Assembly: GCA_964478545.1 (NCBI GenBank) | Contig: CAYZIS010000039.1 | Coordinates: 1-23,021 of the forward strand | Length of the DNA stretch: 23,021 bases | Source: DQWO01 sp964478545 | Lineage (GTDB): Bacteria; Desulfobacterota; Anaeroferrophillalia; Anaeroferrophillales; Anaeroferrophillaceae | Reading direction: 5' to 3' | Shown here: positions 6,541 through 14,747 of the stretch, piece after piece | Layout of the letters: each line of letters begins with the position of its first letter | How positions within the stretch are numbered: the first letter of the stretch is position 1 | Notes under the pieces: model-generated | What the model was told of the DNA's origin: nothing | Database searches by the model: none | What the model saw: only the letters and a program-made list of their open reading frames with translations | Position numbers and translations under genes: made by a program

Positions 6541-7827
6541 TCAGGAGAGTTTTCTCGTCAACAAGGCCACACATTCAATATGGTAGGTGTGGGGAAACAT
6601 ATCAACCGGCTGGACAGCCAAAGCCTGAAATCCACCGGCAGCCAGAAGCTTCAAGTCCCGGCAGAGCGTCGCCAGGTCACAGGACACATAAATTATTTTT
6701 TGCACCCGGCTGGAAACCAGATGAGTTAACAACCGGCGGTCACATCCCTGCCGGGGTGGATCAATAATGACCGTATCAAGCTGCGGCAAGGTCACCGCCA
6801 GGGAAGCAAATTCATCTTCTGCCCGGCCGGCAATCCAGGAAACATTATGAATTCCTTGGATTTCGCCATTGCAACGGGCATCCCTGATGGCACTGGCAGA
6901 TGATTCAACCCCATAAACCCGGTCAAAAAAGGCAGCGAATGAGAGCGAAAAAAGACCGATGCCACTGAACAAATCAACCAACACTTTTCCCGGCGGATCA
7001 AGCAACAAAAACTTTTCGATCACCTTGAGCAATATTTCAGTCTGCCGGGTATTAGTCTGGAAAAAAGAGTTCCCGGTAACCTGAAAATCCCGCCCTCCAC
7101 AATGGATGATCACCTGTTCAGCCACCAGCTCAACAATCTTTTTCCGGCCGGCAAAGATAAATTCCGGTAAATCGGTACTGATCCGGACTGGCTGGTCATT
7201 GTCTGCAGAATGAGAGCTGCGCACGGCAATGGAGGTTACCTTTCGCTTCCGCAACCAGGAAAGATGACCCTGCAGGGCGATGACACACTCGCTTAAAAAC
7301 CTGTTATTTTCCTGGCTTAGCACCAGGCACGCGCCATTGGGCTGCGAAAAAATATCAACCACCTGGTGAGATTGCCGGGCAAAAAAGCCGAGTTCCAGGG
7401 TTTTGTCCCCTGCCAGAGTGCACTTAACAGTTGCTTTATTGCGATAATGGACCGGGTTGGACATGGGAAGGATGGCAGGGATATCCACCGGATTACTTTT
7501 CAGCGCATGGTGAATGCTTTCCGCAACCAGGGCAGTTTTAATCTCCAGCTGGACGGGATAATCCAGGTACAGCCATTGGCAGCCGCCACAGCCGTTAAGA
7601 AAAAAGGGACAAGGAGGGGTAACCCGACAGGATGAAGGGGAGACAACCTCCAGCAGTTCAGCCCGGGCAAAATTCTTTTTACGGCTGGCAATCCGGACTT
7701 TAACCACATCTTGTGGTGCCGTCCGGGGCACGAAAACTGCCAACTGCTCCAGGTGACCAAGCCCATCTCCACCATTCACCAGTTTTTCAATCTTCAGGGT
7801 GACAATATCATTGACGGCAGTCAGCAT
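6541..7827 (-). CDS. rlmD: 23S rRNA (uracil-C5)-methyltransferase, RlmD/RumA family
   Basis: A 428-residue SAM-dependent m5U methyltransferase. An N-terminal TRAM domain (residues ~5-62, KIEKLVNGGDGLG start) is followed by an Fe-S cluster cysteine set (C67 or C73, with C80 and C83 in NGCGGCQW, plus a later Cys near 166). The Rossmann methyltransferase domain contains VDLFSGIGLFSLSFA, IIDPPRQGC and the catalytic loop YVSCDLATLCRD, whose SC cysteine attacks uracil C6. In E. coli RlmD this modifies U1939 of 23S rRNA; which uridine is modified here cannot be told from sequence alone, since the TrmA/RlmC/RlmD family is broad. I place the start at 7827 rather than 7899 because GGAGGT lies about 12 bases before this ATG and the TRAM domain begins right after it. 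It is divergent from the phosphorylase gene. Confidence 0.9.
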   Translation of the reverse strand: MLTAVNDIVTLKIEKLVNGGDGLGHLEQLAVFVPRTAPQDVVKVRIASRKKNFARAELLEVVSPSSCRVTPPCPFFLNGCGGCQWLYLDYPVQLEIKTALVAESIHHALKSNPVDIPAILPMSNPVHYRNKATVKCTLAGDKTLELGFFARQSHQVVDIFSQPNGACLVLSQENNRFLSECVIALQGHLSWLRKRKVTSIAVRSSHSADNDQPVRISTDLPEFIFAGRKKIVELVAEQVIIHCGGRDFQVTGNSFFQTNTRQTEILLKVIEKFLLLDPPGKVLVDLFSGIGLFSLSFAAFFDRVYGVESSASAIRDARCNGEIQGIHNVSWIAGRAEDEFASLAVTLPQLDTVIIDPPRQGCDRRLLTHLVSSRVQKIIYVSCDLATLCRDLKLLAAGGFQALAVQPVDMFPHTYHIECVALLTRKLS

Positions 7828-7980
7828 AATTTTTGCTTTACCTCCAGGAATACCACCCGTGTTTATACACAGGAAAATGGAATCAACATTTTTTATCACA
7901 AAAGACTTGCTTTACTTTTTTATCATTCCTGCCGAAAAAAGTCATGGAATCTCTTGTAAACCTGTTCAAGGGGAAAAACC

Positions 7981-9885
7981 ATGTCTGCAGACGGCAATAA
8001 CAACCATATTCAGGTAATGCATGAGCAGGAACCTGATTACACCAGGTCCCTCTATCATTATTCTGAGACGGTGCGGGAAAAACTTCGAAAACGACTGGCG
8101 TTCATCTATGATGAGGAAACGGCTGAAAATTACTTGCCAGAACTGGAAAGGATATTGCGGGTTTATTACGCCCATAAACCTCCGGGCATGATTGAAGCAG
8201 AAGCCAATTATAATCCCGCAAACCGGTTTACGGAAAAAGATGTGATCCTGATAACCTACGGGGACTTGCTTCAAGGTGAAGAACCTTCACCGTTGACCAC
8301 CCTGGAAAATTTTTGTGATACGTATCTTGAAGGAACTATTAACACGGTACATATCCTGCCATTCTTTCCCTATTCATCGGATCGGGGATTTTCCATTATT
8401 GATTTTAACACCGTCGATCCCAAACTGGGAACCTGGGATGACATCAGGGAACTGGGCCAACATTATCGGCTGATGTTTGACGGCGTAATCAACCACATTT
8501 CTGCCAAAAGCCGCTGGTTCCAGGAATTTCTCAACGGAAATCCCTATTATAAAAAATTTTTCATCACCTTTGACTCCCCAGATGACTTAACCGAAGAACA
8601 ACGTCGCCTAATTTTTCGCCCTCGAACTTCGGATATTCTGGTAAAATTCGCGACTACCAATGGTCTAGCCTATGTCTGGGCAACCTTCTCCGCCGACCAG
8701 ATTGACCTGAATTATAAAAATCCTGACGTTCTGATGCGAGTGCTGGAAGTTCTGCTCCTGTATGTCTGCCATGGGGCTTCCATCATTCGGCTGGACGCCG
8801 TCACCTTTCTATGGGCGGAACCCGGTACCCGGTGCATTCACCTGGAAGAAACCCATGAAATTGTTAAGTTGTTCCGGGATATCCTCGATGCTGTGGCCCC
8901 GCAGGTCGCCCTGATTACCGAAACCAATGTTCCCCACGAAGAAAATATTTCCTATTTCGGCAATGGCCATGACGAAGCCCAGATGGTCTATAATTTTGTC
9001 CTGCCACCGCTGGTATTGCATACCTTTTACTCGGAAGATGCCACGGCACTTTCCCGTTGGGCCGCGGGGCTGGATACAAATTCGCCAACCACCACTTTTT
9101 TCAATTTCCTTGATTCACATGATGGCATTGGCCTGATGGCGGTAAAAAATATTCTCAATCGGGAAGAACTCGATAATATTGTCAAAAAAACTCTGGATCA
9201 CGGCGGATTTATTTCTTATAAAACCGGAAGTGAGGGCCAGGAAGAGCCCTATGAAGCAAATATTACCTGGTTCAGCGCCTTGAGCGATGATGAAGAAGAC
9301 CATTGGGACTTGGCTTTTCAGGTAAAACGGTTTGTGGCTTCCCGCTGCATCGCCCTGGTGCTCCCTGGGGTCCCGGGGATCTACCTGCACAGCTTGATCG
9401 GCAGCAAAAATGATGTGGAGGCGGTGCTGAAAACCGATTCAAAGCGGGATATTAACCGAAGGGTTATTGATGGAAAACTGATAACTGAAGCGCTGGAGGA
9501 CCCTTTATCAAAAATTTCCCGCATCAGTCGGGAACTGGGGCGGCTGATCGCCATCCGGGCCCGCAAACGGGCTTTTCATCCCAACGGAAAACAGCAAATC
9601 CTGCAGCTGGCTCCAGAGGTTTTTTCAGTATTGCGTCTATCACCAGAACGGGACCAGTCTCTTCTGGCCCTGATCAACATATCCAACAAAGTATGCCATC
9701 TGGAAGTTGACTGCAGGCAATTAAAACTGGAGGATGAGTGCATCCTGGAAAAACACTGGTATGATATTGTCAGTGGCATGGAATGGCTGGTGGAAGACGG
9801 AAAGCTTACCATCACCATGATGCCCTATGATGTCATGTGGTTGGAGTCTTATCGGGAAAAGCGCTGTAACAACAGCTATTTTTGA
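7981..9885 (+). CDS. GH13_18 sugar phosphorylase (sucrose / glucosylglycerate phosphorylase-like)
   Basis: A 634-residue alpha-amylase-superfamily enzyme of the sucrose phosphorylase subfamily. The barrel motifs are VHILPFFPYSSDRGFSIID (124-142), a changed region I (FDGVINHIS, 166-174), IIRLDAVTFLW with nucleophile D272, LITETNVPH with acid/base E314, and FLDSHDGIG with D381. Such enzymes use phosphate to split an alpha-glucoside and release glucose 1-phosphate. The length and the ~80-residue N-terminal extension resemble 2-O-glucosylglycerate phosphorylases (YcjM type) more than classical sucrose phosphorylases (~490 residues), but specificity is inferred. No sugar transporter or phosphoglucomutase is beside it, so it probably recycles an internal compatible solute. 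The ribosome binding site AAGGGG lies 7 bases before the ATG. It is the only plus-strand gene of the backbone segment. Confidence 0.85.
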   Translation: MSADGNNNHIQVMHEQEPDYTRSLYHYSETVREKLRKRLAFIYDEETAENYLPELERILRVYYAHKPPGMIEAEANYNPANRFTEKDVILITYGDLLQGEEPSPLTTLENFCDTYLEGTINTVHILPFFPYSSDRGFSIIDFNTVDPKLGTWDDIRELGQHYRLMFDGVINHISAKSRWFQEFLNGNPYYKKFFITFDSPDDLTEEQRRLIFRPRTSDILVKFATTNGLAYVWATFSADQIDLNYKNPDVLMRVLEVLLLYVCHGASIIRLDAVTFLWAEPGTRCIHLEETHEIVKLFRDILDAVAPQVALITETNVPHEENISYFGNGHDEAQMVYNFVLPPLVLHTFYSEDATALSRWAAGLDTNSPTTTFFNFLDSHDGIGLMAVKNILNREELDNIVKKTLDHGGFISYKTGSEGQEEPYEANITWFSALSDDEEDHWDLAFQVKRFVASRCIALVLPGVPGIYLHSLIGSKNDVEAVLKTDSKRDINRRVIDGKLITEALEDPLSKISRISRELGRLIAIRARKRAFHPNGKQQILQLAPEVFSVLRLSPERDQSLLALINISNKVCHLEVDCRQLKLEDECILEKHWYDIVSGMEWLVEDGKLTITMMPYDVMWLESYREKRCNNSYF

Positions 9886-9923
9886 AGGGTCCAGGTGGTA
9901 GTCATATCTTGCACCCAACATTC

Positions 9924-9949
9924 GAGTGGCTTTGAATGATTTTCCACTC
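9924..9949. terminator. weak inverted repeat between converging genes
   Basis: GAGTGG (9924-9929) pairs with CCACTC (9944-9949), followed by ATTTT. It lies between the convergent phosphorylase and histidine-kinase genes, where a shared terminator would be expected, but the stem is only 6 bp. Confidence 0.25.
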
Positions 9950-9965
9950 ATTTTCCGCAGGGATT

Positions 9966-12101
9966 CTATCGTGTTAACAGGCTTTGGATCGTTTGAGCCA
10001 TCACGTTGATTTTACATGGTTTGGGAAGTACGGCCTTAAAACCGTAATCAGTGTAGTTTGCCATGACCGGATCATCACTATAGCCACTGGTTGAAATGCC
10101 GTTCACCTCGGGGTCAAGTTTTTGCAATGCCGCCATGGTGTCAACCCCGCCCATGCCGCCCGGAACAGTCAAATCCATAATTACGACCTGGTAGGGATCG
10201 CCGGAGTCCATCGCCTGTCGGTAAAGGCTAACAGCTTCCTCCCCATCAATGGCCGTATCAACCTGATAGCCTAAAAAGTTCAGCAGCTCGGCAGTTGTTT
10301 CACGAATCATCTCCTCGTCATCCATCACCAGTATCTTGCCGGAGCCGGAAACGGGGGTTTCCTCGGGGGGTTTACCTGTATCTACCTGCTGGCAAACGGC
10401 CGGCAGATACACCTGGAATGTTGTTCCAACACCCATTTCAGACTGAACCGTAATATGCCCCTGGTGCTTTTGGACAATGGCATAGGAAGTGAAAAGGCCC
10501 AGACCGATGCCATGTTTCTTGGTAGTGAAATAGGGATCGAAAATCTTCTGCTGCATGTCAGGGGAAATACCTTGCCCCTGATCAGCGATGGTAATACAGA
10601 CATAAATGCCGGCGGCAAGGGGAACGCGATCAGCCTCTGAAATTGTTACGTTTTGGCAGGAGATCTGGATTTTACCTCCATCAGGCATTGCCTGATCACT
10701 ATTGATAACCAGGTTCTGGATCACCTGATCTATCTGGCCGGGGTCGGCCTTTACTTGCCACAGGTTGCCAGGGATAGAGAATATGCTTTCGACGTTGGAA
10801 CCTGAGAGGGAAAACCGTACTGAATCGTGGAGCAACCTGACGATGCTCACATCCTGCACCACCGGCATCCCGCCTTTGGAAAAGGTCAGTAATTGCTGGG
10901 TCAAATGTTGCGCCCGGACAACAGCCTTTTCGCCTTCCAGCAGACGTTTGTTGACCTTATTCTCAGCTGGCAGGTCAAAACGGGCCAACGTAATGTTGCT
11001 GAGGATGGCAGCCAGCAGATTATTGAAATCGTGGGCTATGCCACCGGCCAGGATGCCAACCGATTCCAATTTCTGGGTTCGGCTCATTTCTAGTTCCATG
11101 CGGTGCTGGATGGTGACATTGCGCAAAATAGCTCTGAAGGCCACCGGTTTGCCATCTACCATCTGACAGCCGATACTACCCTCCACTTCAACCAGAGACC
11201 CATCATTGATTTGCAGTACCGTACTTACGTGGTGTTCCTGTCCTTTGCTCTTCAGGATCATCCTGAGTTGACGGCGGATAGTATACTTCTCCTGGGGAGC
11301 AATTATATCCTGGATAGCAAGGGCATAGAGCTCTTCCTGCTCATATCTTAAAGTATTGCAGCAGGTTTGGTTGACATATTGTATCTGGCCGTTGGTACTA
11401 ACAATCAGGATCAGATTGGTGGTATTTTCAAAAAGATTCCTCAGCCGTTTTTCACTTTCCCGCAGCGCCGCTTCGGAGCGGATCCGTTCGGTGATATCGG
11501 TAAAAACAGTCACGATACGGCTCACGTCGCCATTATTATCCAAAATTGGAGTGGCAACCACATCATACTGATGATTCTTCAAAACTATACTATTACTGGT
11601 GCATCTGCGGCCGCTGGCTTTGACCTGACTGACAAGACAGTGGTCAGTCAGGCAGAATTGGTGGCACAGGCCTTCATCACAGGATTTGCCAACACTATCG
11701 ATCCCCCGGAAAATTTGTTTGGCAGCCTGGCTATTATAAGTGAGAATACGAAAGTTTGGATCAATCAGGACAATGCCCACTGAAGCGGAGTCAAAAATGG
11801 CCTGCAGTTCGTCGTGGGTTTCCCGCAGCCTGAGGTTCGTCACCCGGAGGTGATCAATAATCTGGGCAAAGGCATCACTGACAATGCCTATGGGATCGAG
11901 TTCAAGGAGGGTGTTATCGTCAAGCTCTTCCGGCTTTAACGGGATGGTGCCAACGACGCCAAGCAGTTGATTGACCTTGTCACGAATATAGAGCAGTGAC
12001 TGGTGATGTTTTGTTTTGAGGACGGTATTCTGGTGACGAAGTTGCTCAATTTCTGTCATCATTGCCTGGCGGTCTTCCTGATTCATTTTAAAATAACGCA
12101 T
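9966..12101 (-). CDS. hybrid PAS sensor histidine kinase with C-terminal receiver domain
   Basis: A 711-residue soluble sensor kinase with no membrane segment. In order: an N-terminal coiled-coil-like stretch (1-95), PAS 1 (~98-205), PAS 2 (~218-335), a HisKA segment with GGIAHDFNN (phosphoacceptor H357), an ATPase domain with N-box NLVINSDQAMPDGG and G-boxes DQGQGIS and GIGLGL, and a receiver domain (~588-711) with D594/D595, phosphoacceptor D643 in VVIMDLTVPGG and a conserved Lys near 695. PAS 1 has a tight cysteine cluster, C141, C146, C150 and C155 (CDEGLCHQFCLTDHC), plus C167, which could bind a metal or sense redox state. It lies 43 bp after the TusA gene and behind the YeeE/YedE transporter on the same strand, so it may monitor sulfur compounds or cellular redox. 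Its downstream regulator is not in the window. Confidence 0.88.
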   Translation of the reverse strand: MRYFKMNQEDRQAMMTEIEQLRHQNTVLKTKHHQSLLYIRDKVNQLLGVVGTIPLKPEELDDNTLLELDPIGIVSDAFAQIIDHLRVTNLRLRETHDELQAIFDSASVGIVLIDPNFRILTYNSQAAKQIFRGIDSVGKSCDEGLCHQFCLTDHCLVSQVKASGRRCTSNSIVLKNHQYDVVATPILDNNGDVSRIVTVFTDITERIRSEAALRESEKRLRNLFENTTNLILIVSTNGQIQYVNQTCCNTLRYEQEELYALAIQDIIAPQEKYTIRRQLRMILKSKGQEHHVSTVLQINDGSLVEVEGSIGCQMVDGKPVAFRAILRNVTIQHRMELEMSRTQKLESVGILAGGIAHDFNNLLAAILSNITLARFDLPAENKVNKRLLEGEKAVVRAQHLTQQLLTFSKGGMPVVQDVSIVRLLHDSVRFSLSGSNVESIFSIPGNLWQVKADPGQIDQVIQNLVINSDQAMPDGGKIQISCQNVTISEADRVPLAAGIYVCITIADQGQGISPDMQQKIFDPYFTTKKHGIGLGLFTSYAIVQKHQGHITVQSEMGVGTTFQVYLPAVCQQVDTGKPPEETPVSGSGKILVMDDEEMIRETTAELLNFLGYQVDTAIDGEEAVSLYRQAMDSGDPYQVVIMDLTVPGGMGGVDTMAALQKLDPEVNGISTSGYSDDPVMANYTDYGFKAVLPKPCKINVMAQTIQSLLTR

Positions 12102-12144
12102 AACCTTTGATTGCTGCCGATGAAATGATGTATTGGTTGCTGAT

Positions 12145-12408
12145 TCAGGCGGGTTGTCCTTCCACCGTTATGACATAATAACTGCCTTCTTTGACAACTG
12201 AAACGTTATAACCCATATTGATCAAGGCTTCGGGAATAGTTGTTGTGGAATCCCGGTTGTCGGTCAACAGGGTCAGATGTTGGTGGCCAGCTTTAATCTC
12301 CTGTTGCCGCTTGTTAACTTCCCGCAGGGCGACAAGCAGTGATGAGGGACATATCTGGCCGCGAATATCAAATTGTTTATTTTCAGACTGCTCAAACGTC
12401 ATGGCCAT
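12145..12408 (-). CDS. TusA/SirA-like sulfur-carrier protein (TsuB-like)
   Basis: An 87-residue protein of the TusA fold. The defining CP motif is in DIRGQICPSSLLVA (C20, P21), where the cysteine carries persulfide sulfur. The second half (LTDNRDSTTTIPEALINMGY) matches the usual strand-helix order. Such proteins hand sulfur from uptake or rhodanese steps to acceptors in the cytoplasm. It lies 55 bp downstream of a YeeE/YedE transporter, the known YeeE-YeeD (TsuA-TsuB) pairing for thiosulfate uptake; a selenium role, as proposed for YedE partners, is the alternative. The start ATG at 12408 has only a weak purine-rich ribosome binding site, and ATG at 12402 is also possible. Confidence 0.88.
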   Translation of the reverse strand: MAMTFEQSENKQFDIRGQICPSSLLVALREVNKRQQEIKAGHQHLTLLTDNRDSTTTIPEALINMGYNVSVVKEGSYYVITVEGQPA

Positions 12409-12463
12409 GCTTTTCTCGCAGATTGATTTTGGCGAACATTGCTATCCATCCATGGGATGGAGA

Positions 12464-13576
12464 TCAGGAATCCATAACTATAGTGGTCAGTAAACGACTG
12501 CCAAGCCAGGCTCCGGGAAGCAGGGCAGCCAGAAATGCTATGCTTTGCAGACCGAAGATCGGTAAGCCGCCCATCAGATGCCAGACGTTGCACCCCGGTG
12601 TCATACGGGATGCCAGAGCCATGATGATCCCACCGATAAGGGCACTGGCATATTGGCGCCGGGGTGCCCGCCAGTAGATTCTGAATTCACCATTCAGGAT
12701 GGCCGACAGGGATGAACCAAGGATAATACCAATGATGACCGGGCCTTGGATATAGGCGATTGAATCAATCCTGGGGGCGGCGCCACCCTGTAAATGCAAG
12801 CCAAGCCACGGCAAGGTGGCATTCAGGGGAACCGCCTGGAAATAGCTTAGCGATCCGAGATGTTGAGACCAGAAAAAATGCTCCACGTAAGCGGCAAGCT
12901 TGGCATAGGTGGTTGTAATGCCCAATGGCATACCGGCGATAATATAGCTGAATAGATTGATAATTGCCAACCCCAATGCAGCCTTCCACGGCTGCAGGTA
13001 ATTATTCGCATAAGCGGTTCGCTGCCAGAGGTTTTGTCGCTGCCAGCGACGGAAAAGCCAGAGCGACAGCCCGACAATGGGAAGAATCAACCAGCCAGGG
13101 GCGATCTGGAGAAGGTTGGGAAGGGTGATAATCCCGGGGAAGAAGGTTGTTTTCTTAATAAAAGTGCTCCAAAACGGGTGGATTTCGGCGTATAAGCCAC
13201 TGCCGAAAATCAAACCGATAAAGGCCACCATGCTGAGAATACTGCCGGCTCCCATTTTGTAAAGCGTGCCGACAACACAACCGCCGGCCAGGACCATGCT
13301 GACACCAAAGATGAAACCGCCGATAAATGTTGCCGCCGATAGTGAGCCCAACAGTGGGAATGGATAGAATGGCAGCAGGCCAAGAAGATGGGCCACTTCA
13401 AAAAGCACCATTGAGGTAACAATCAGCAGGACGAGGACGCGGATTAAAAACCATGAGCGGAACAGAAAAAGATCGCGAAACGTGGCGACCAGACAGAAAT
13501 CTGAGCGGTGCATCAGAAAACCACTGAACAGGCCTAGAATCAAGCAGGCACTGGCAATAATAAAGACTGACAGCAT
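12464..13576 (-). CDS. YeeE/YedE family transporter, TsuA-like (thiosulfate uptake)
   Basis: A very hydrophobic inner-membrane protein of 370 residues with about 9-12 membrane segments in two homologous halves. The three cysteines shown to matter in thiosulfate transporter TsuA have counterparts here: C28 in RSDFCLVATFRD, C100 in LAGGCVVGTLYKMGAG and C329 in RMTPGCNVWHLMGG. By family knowledge, thiosulfate is relayed along these cysteines into the cell and passed to a TusA-like partner, here encoded next. I prefer ATG at 13576 over TTG at 13585 because CCAAGG stands about 10 bases before the ATG. The first gene of a probable transporter-tusA-kinase operon. Specificity for selenium compounds cannot be excluded. 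Confidence 0.88.
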   Translation of the reverse strand: MLSVFIIASACLILGLFSGFLMHRSDFCLVATFRDLFLFRSWFLIRVLVLLIVTSMVLFEVAHLLGLLPFYPFPLLGSLSAATFIGGFIFGVSMVLAGGCVVGTLYKMGAGSILSMVAFIGLIFGSGLYAEIHPFWSTFIKKTTFFPGIITLPNLLQIAPGWLILPIVGLSLWLFRRWQRQNLWQRTAYANNYLQPWKAALGLAIINLFSYIIAGMPLGITTTYAKLAAYVEHFFWSQHLGSLSYFQAVPLNATLPWLGLHLQGGAAPRIDSIAYIQGPVIIGIILGSSLSAILNGEFRIYWRAPRRQYASALIGGIIMALASRMTPGCNVWHLMGGLPIFGLQSIAFLAALLPGAWLGSRLLTTIVMDS

Positions 13577-13591
13577 GGATCTCAACCTTGG

Positions 13592-13610
13592 ATAGCAGTT
13601 GTATTGCTAT
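13592..13610. promoter_or_regulatory. candidate operator upstream of the YeeE/YedE operon
   Basis: ATAGCA (13592-13597) and TGCTAT (13605-13610) form a perfect dyad with a 7-base spacer, 15 bases upstream of the transporter start codon. Its position just 5' of the ribosome binding site suits a repressor or translational control site. The binding factor is unknown. Confidence 0.35.
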
Positions 13611-13695
13611 ATTTCTGACATCGTTATCGGCGTGACGGTAAATATCTTGAGGATAATTATTCAACTAGAGTTTAGAGCTTAGCTCACTTGACCGG

Positions 13696-13776
13696 GGGGC
13701 CAGATCACGTTTTTCACGGTCTTTTTTCACCTTATTGATTGCAATTTATGGAAAAGAAAAAACGTGGTCTGACCCC
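13696..13776. repeat. REP/MITE-like palindromic element 1
   Basis: The left arm 13696-13714 (GGGGCCAGATCACGTTTTT) and right arm 13758-13776 (AAAAACGTGGTCTGACCCC) are complementary at 17 of 19 positions, with about 43 bases between. Outer GGGG/CCCC ends and the GGTCTGACCCC wording resemble palindromes often found near REP-associated tyrosine transposases. There is no transposase here. A smaller hairpin, ATTACCA / TGGTAAT, follows at 13784-13801. It lies in the 256-bp gap between the transporter promoter and the HDOD gene. Confidence 0.6.
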
Positions 13777-13841
13777 AATTTTTATTACCAATTTTGGTAA
13801 TTTTAGCGCAATGAGCCGCTGAAAAAGCAGCCCCCCCACAC

Positions 13842-14714
13842 TTAACCGAGTGCCGCGAAGAATGCTTCAATATCTCCCTGTTTTTCCTGCAGGCTGGTTT
13901 TCATTGCCAGCAAAGCCTCTTCACCGGCTCCGATACTTTGCAAATCACCGGGACGCAGGGGATTAGGCCTGGAATTTCCATCCTTGCCTAACCCAAGTTC
14001 CTGGGCGATTACATTGGCTATGCGCAACAAGACTACGTCCTTCTGGCTGTCCCCCGCCAAAATCTCCTGCCGATGATGACCGGTAATGGGCTGGACAATT
14101 TTTGGCGGAAATTTCCAGCGGGTCAGCAGCATGGCGCTGACTTCACAATGATCAATACCGATAATCTCCTGTTCGATCCGGTGCAGCTTAATGTGCTTTC
14201 CGGCATTGGCCTTTTCCAGTACTTCATTGAAAAGCTCAGGAAAAAACTGGTCCAGGACCACCTTGCCTAAATCATGCAAGAGACCAATAATGAAGAGATA
14301 ATCGTGATTATCGTCCCGGGAATAAAAACGGTGCCCCATATCCTGCATAACGGTGGCCACCACCAGACTGTGCAGCCATAATCCGGAGGTGGAAAAATAG
14401 GCTGACTGCTTCCCCCGGGGAAGATTTTTAATGACGCCGATGGAAATGGCCAATGATTTTACCAGGTTAAACCCCAAGAGGGCTACAGCATGTTTGAGAT
14501 CAGATATTTTTGCGGGGAAGCCATAATAGGCCGAGTTAGCCACCTTGAGAAGCTTGGCGGTCAGAGAAGGATCATGGGAAATAACCTCGGTGACATCCGC
14601 GGCACTGCTTTTAGGATTATCCATCAGGCTCAAAAGCTTGGGAATTACTGCTGGAAGAGTGGGGAGTTCCTCAATCTTAGCATAGATTTTCTGATGTAAT
14701 TCCTGTTTTTCCAT
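13842..14714 (-). CDS. HDOD-domain signalling protein
   Basis: A 290-residue protein that is essentially a single HDOD domain, a relative of HD phosphohydrolases. Residues 15-95 show the family opening ELPTLPAVIPKLLSL, then SHDPSLTAKLLKVANSAYYG and AVALLGFNLVKSLAI. GLWLHSLVVA (111-120), LLHDLGK (145-151), IGIDHCEV and GHH keep several HD-type metal ligands, which many HDOD proteins have lost. The family takes part in c-di-GMP, stress and motility signalling, usually through protein contacts; a specific role cannot be read from sequence. It lies 33 bp after serA on the same strand and is probably co-transcribed, though the link to serine synthesis looks incidental. Confidence 0.88.
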   Translation of the reverse strand: MEKQELHQKIYAKIEELPTLPAVIPKLLSLMDNPKSSAADVTEVISHDPSLTAKLLKVANSAYYGFPAKISDLKHAVALLGFNLVKSLAISIGVIKNLPRGKQSAYFSTSGLWLHSLVVATVMQDMGHRFYSRDDNHDYLFIIGLLHDLGKVVLDQFFPELFNEVLEKANAGKHIKLHRIEQEIIGIDHCEVSAMLLTRWKFPPKIVQPITGHHRQEILAGDSQKDVVLLRIANVIAQELGLGKDGNSRPNPLRPGDLQSIGAGEEALLAMKTSLQEKQGDIEAFFAALG

Positions 14715-14747
14715 TTCGGTCAGCCCTGCAGGAAAATATTATACAGA

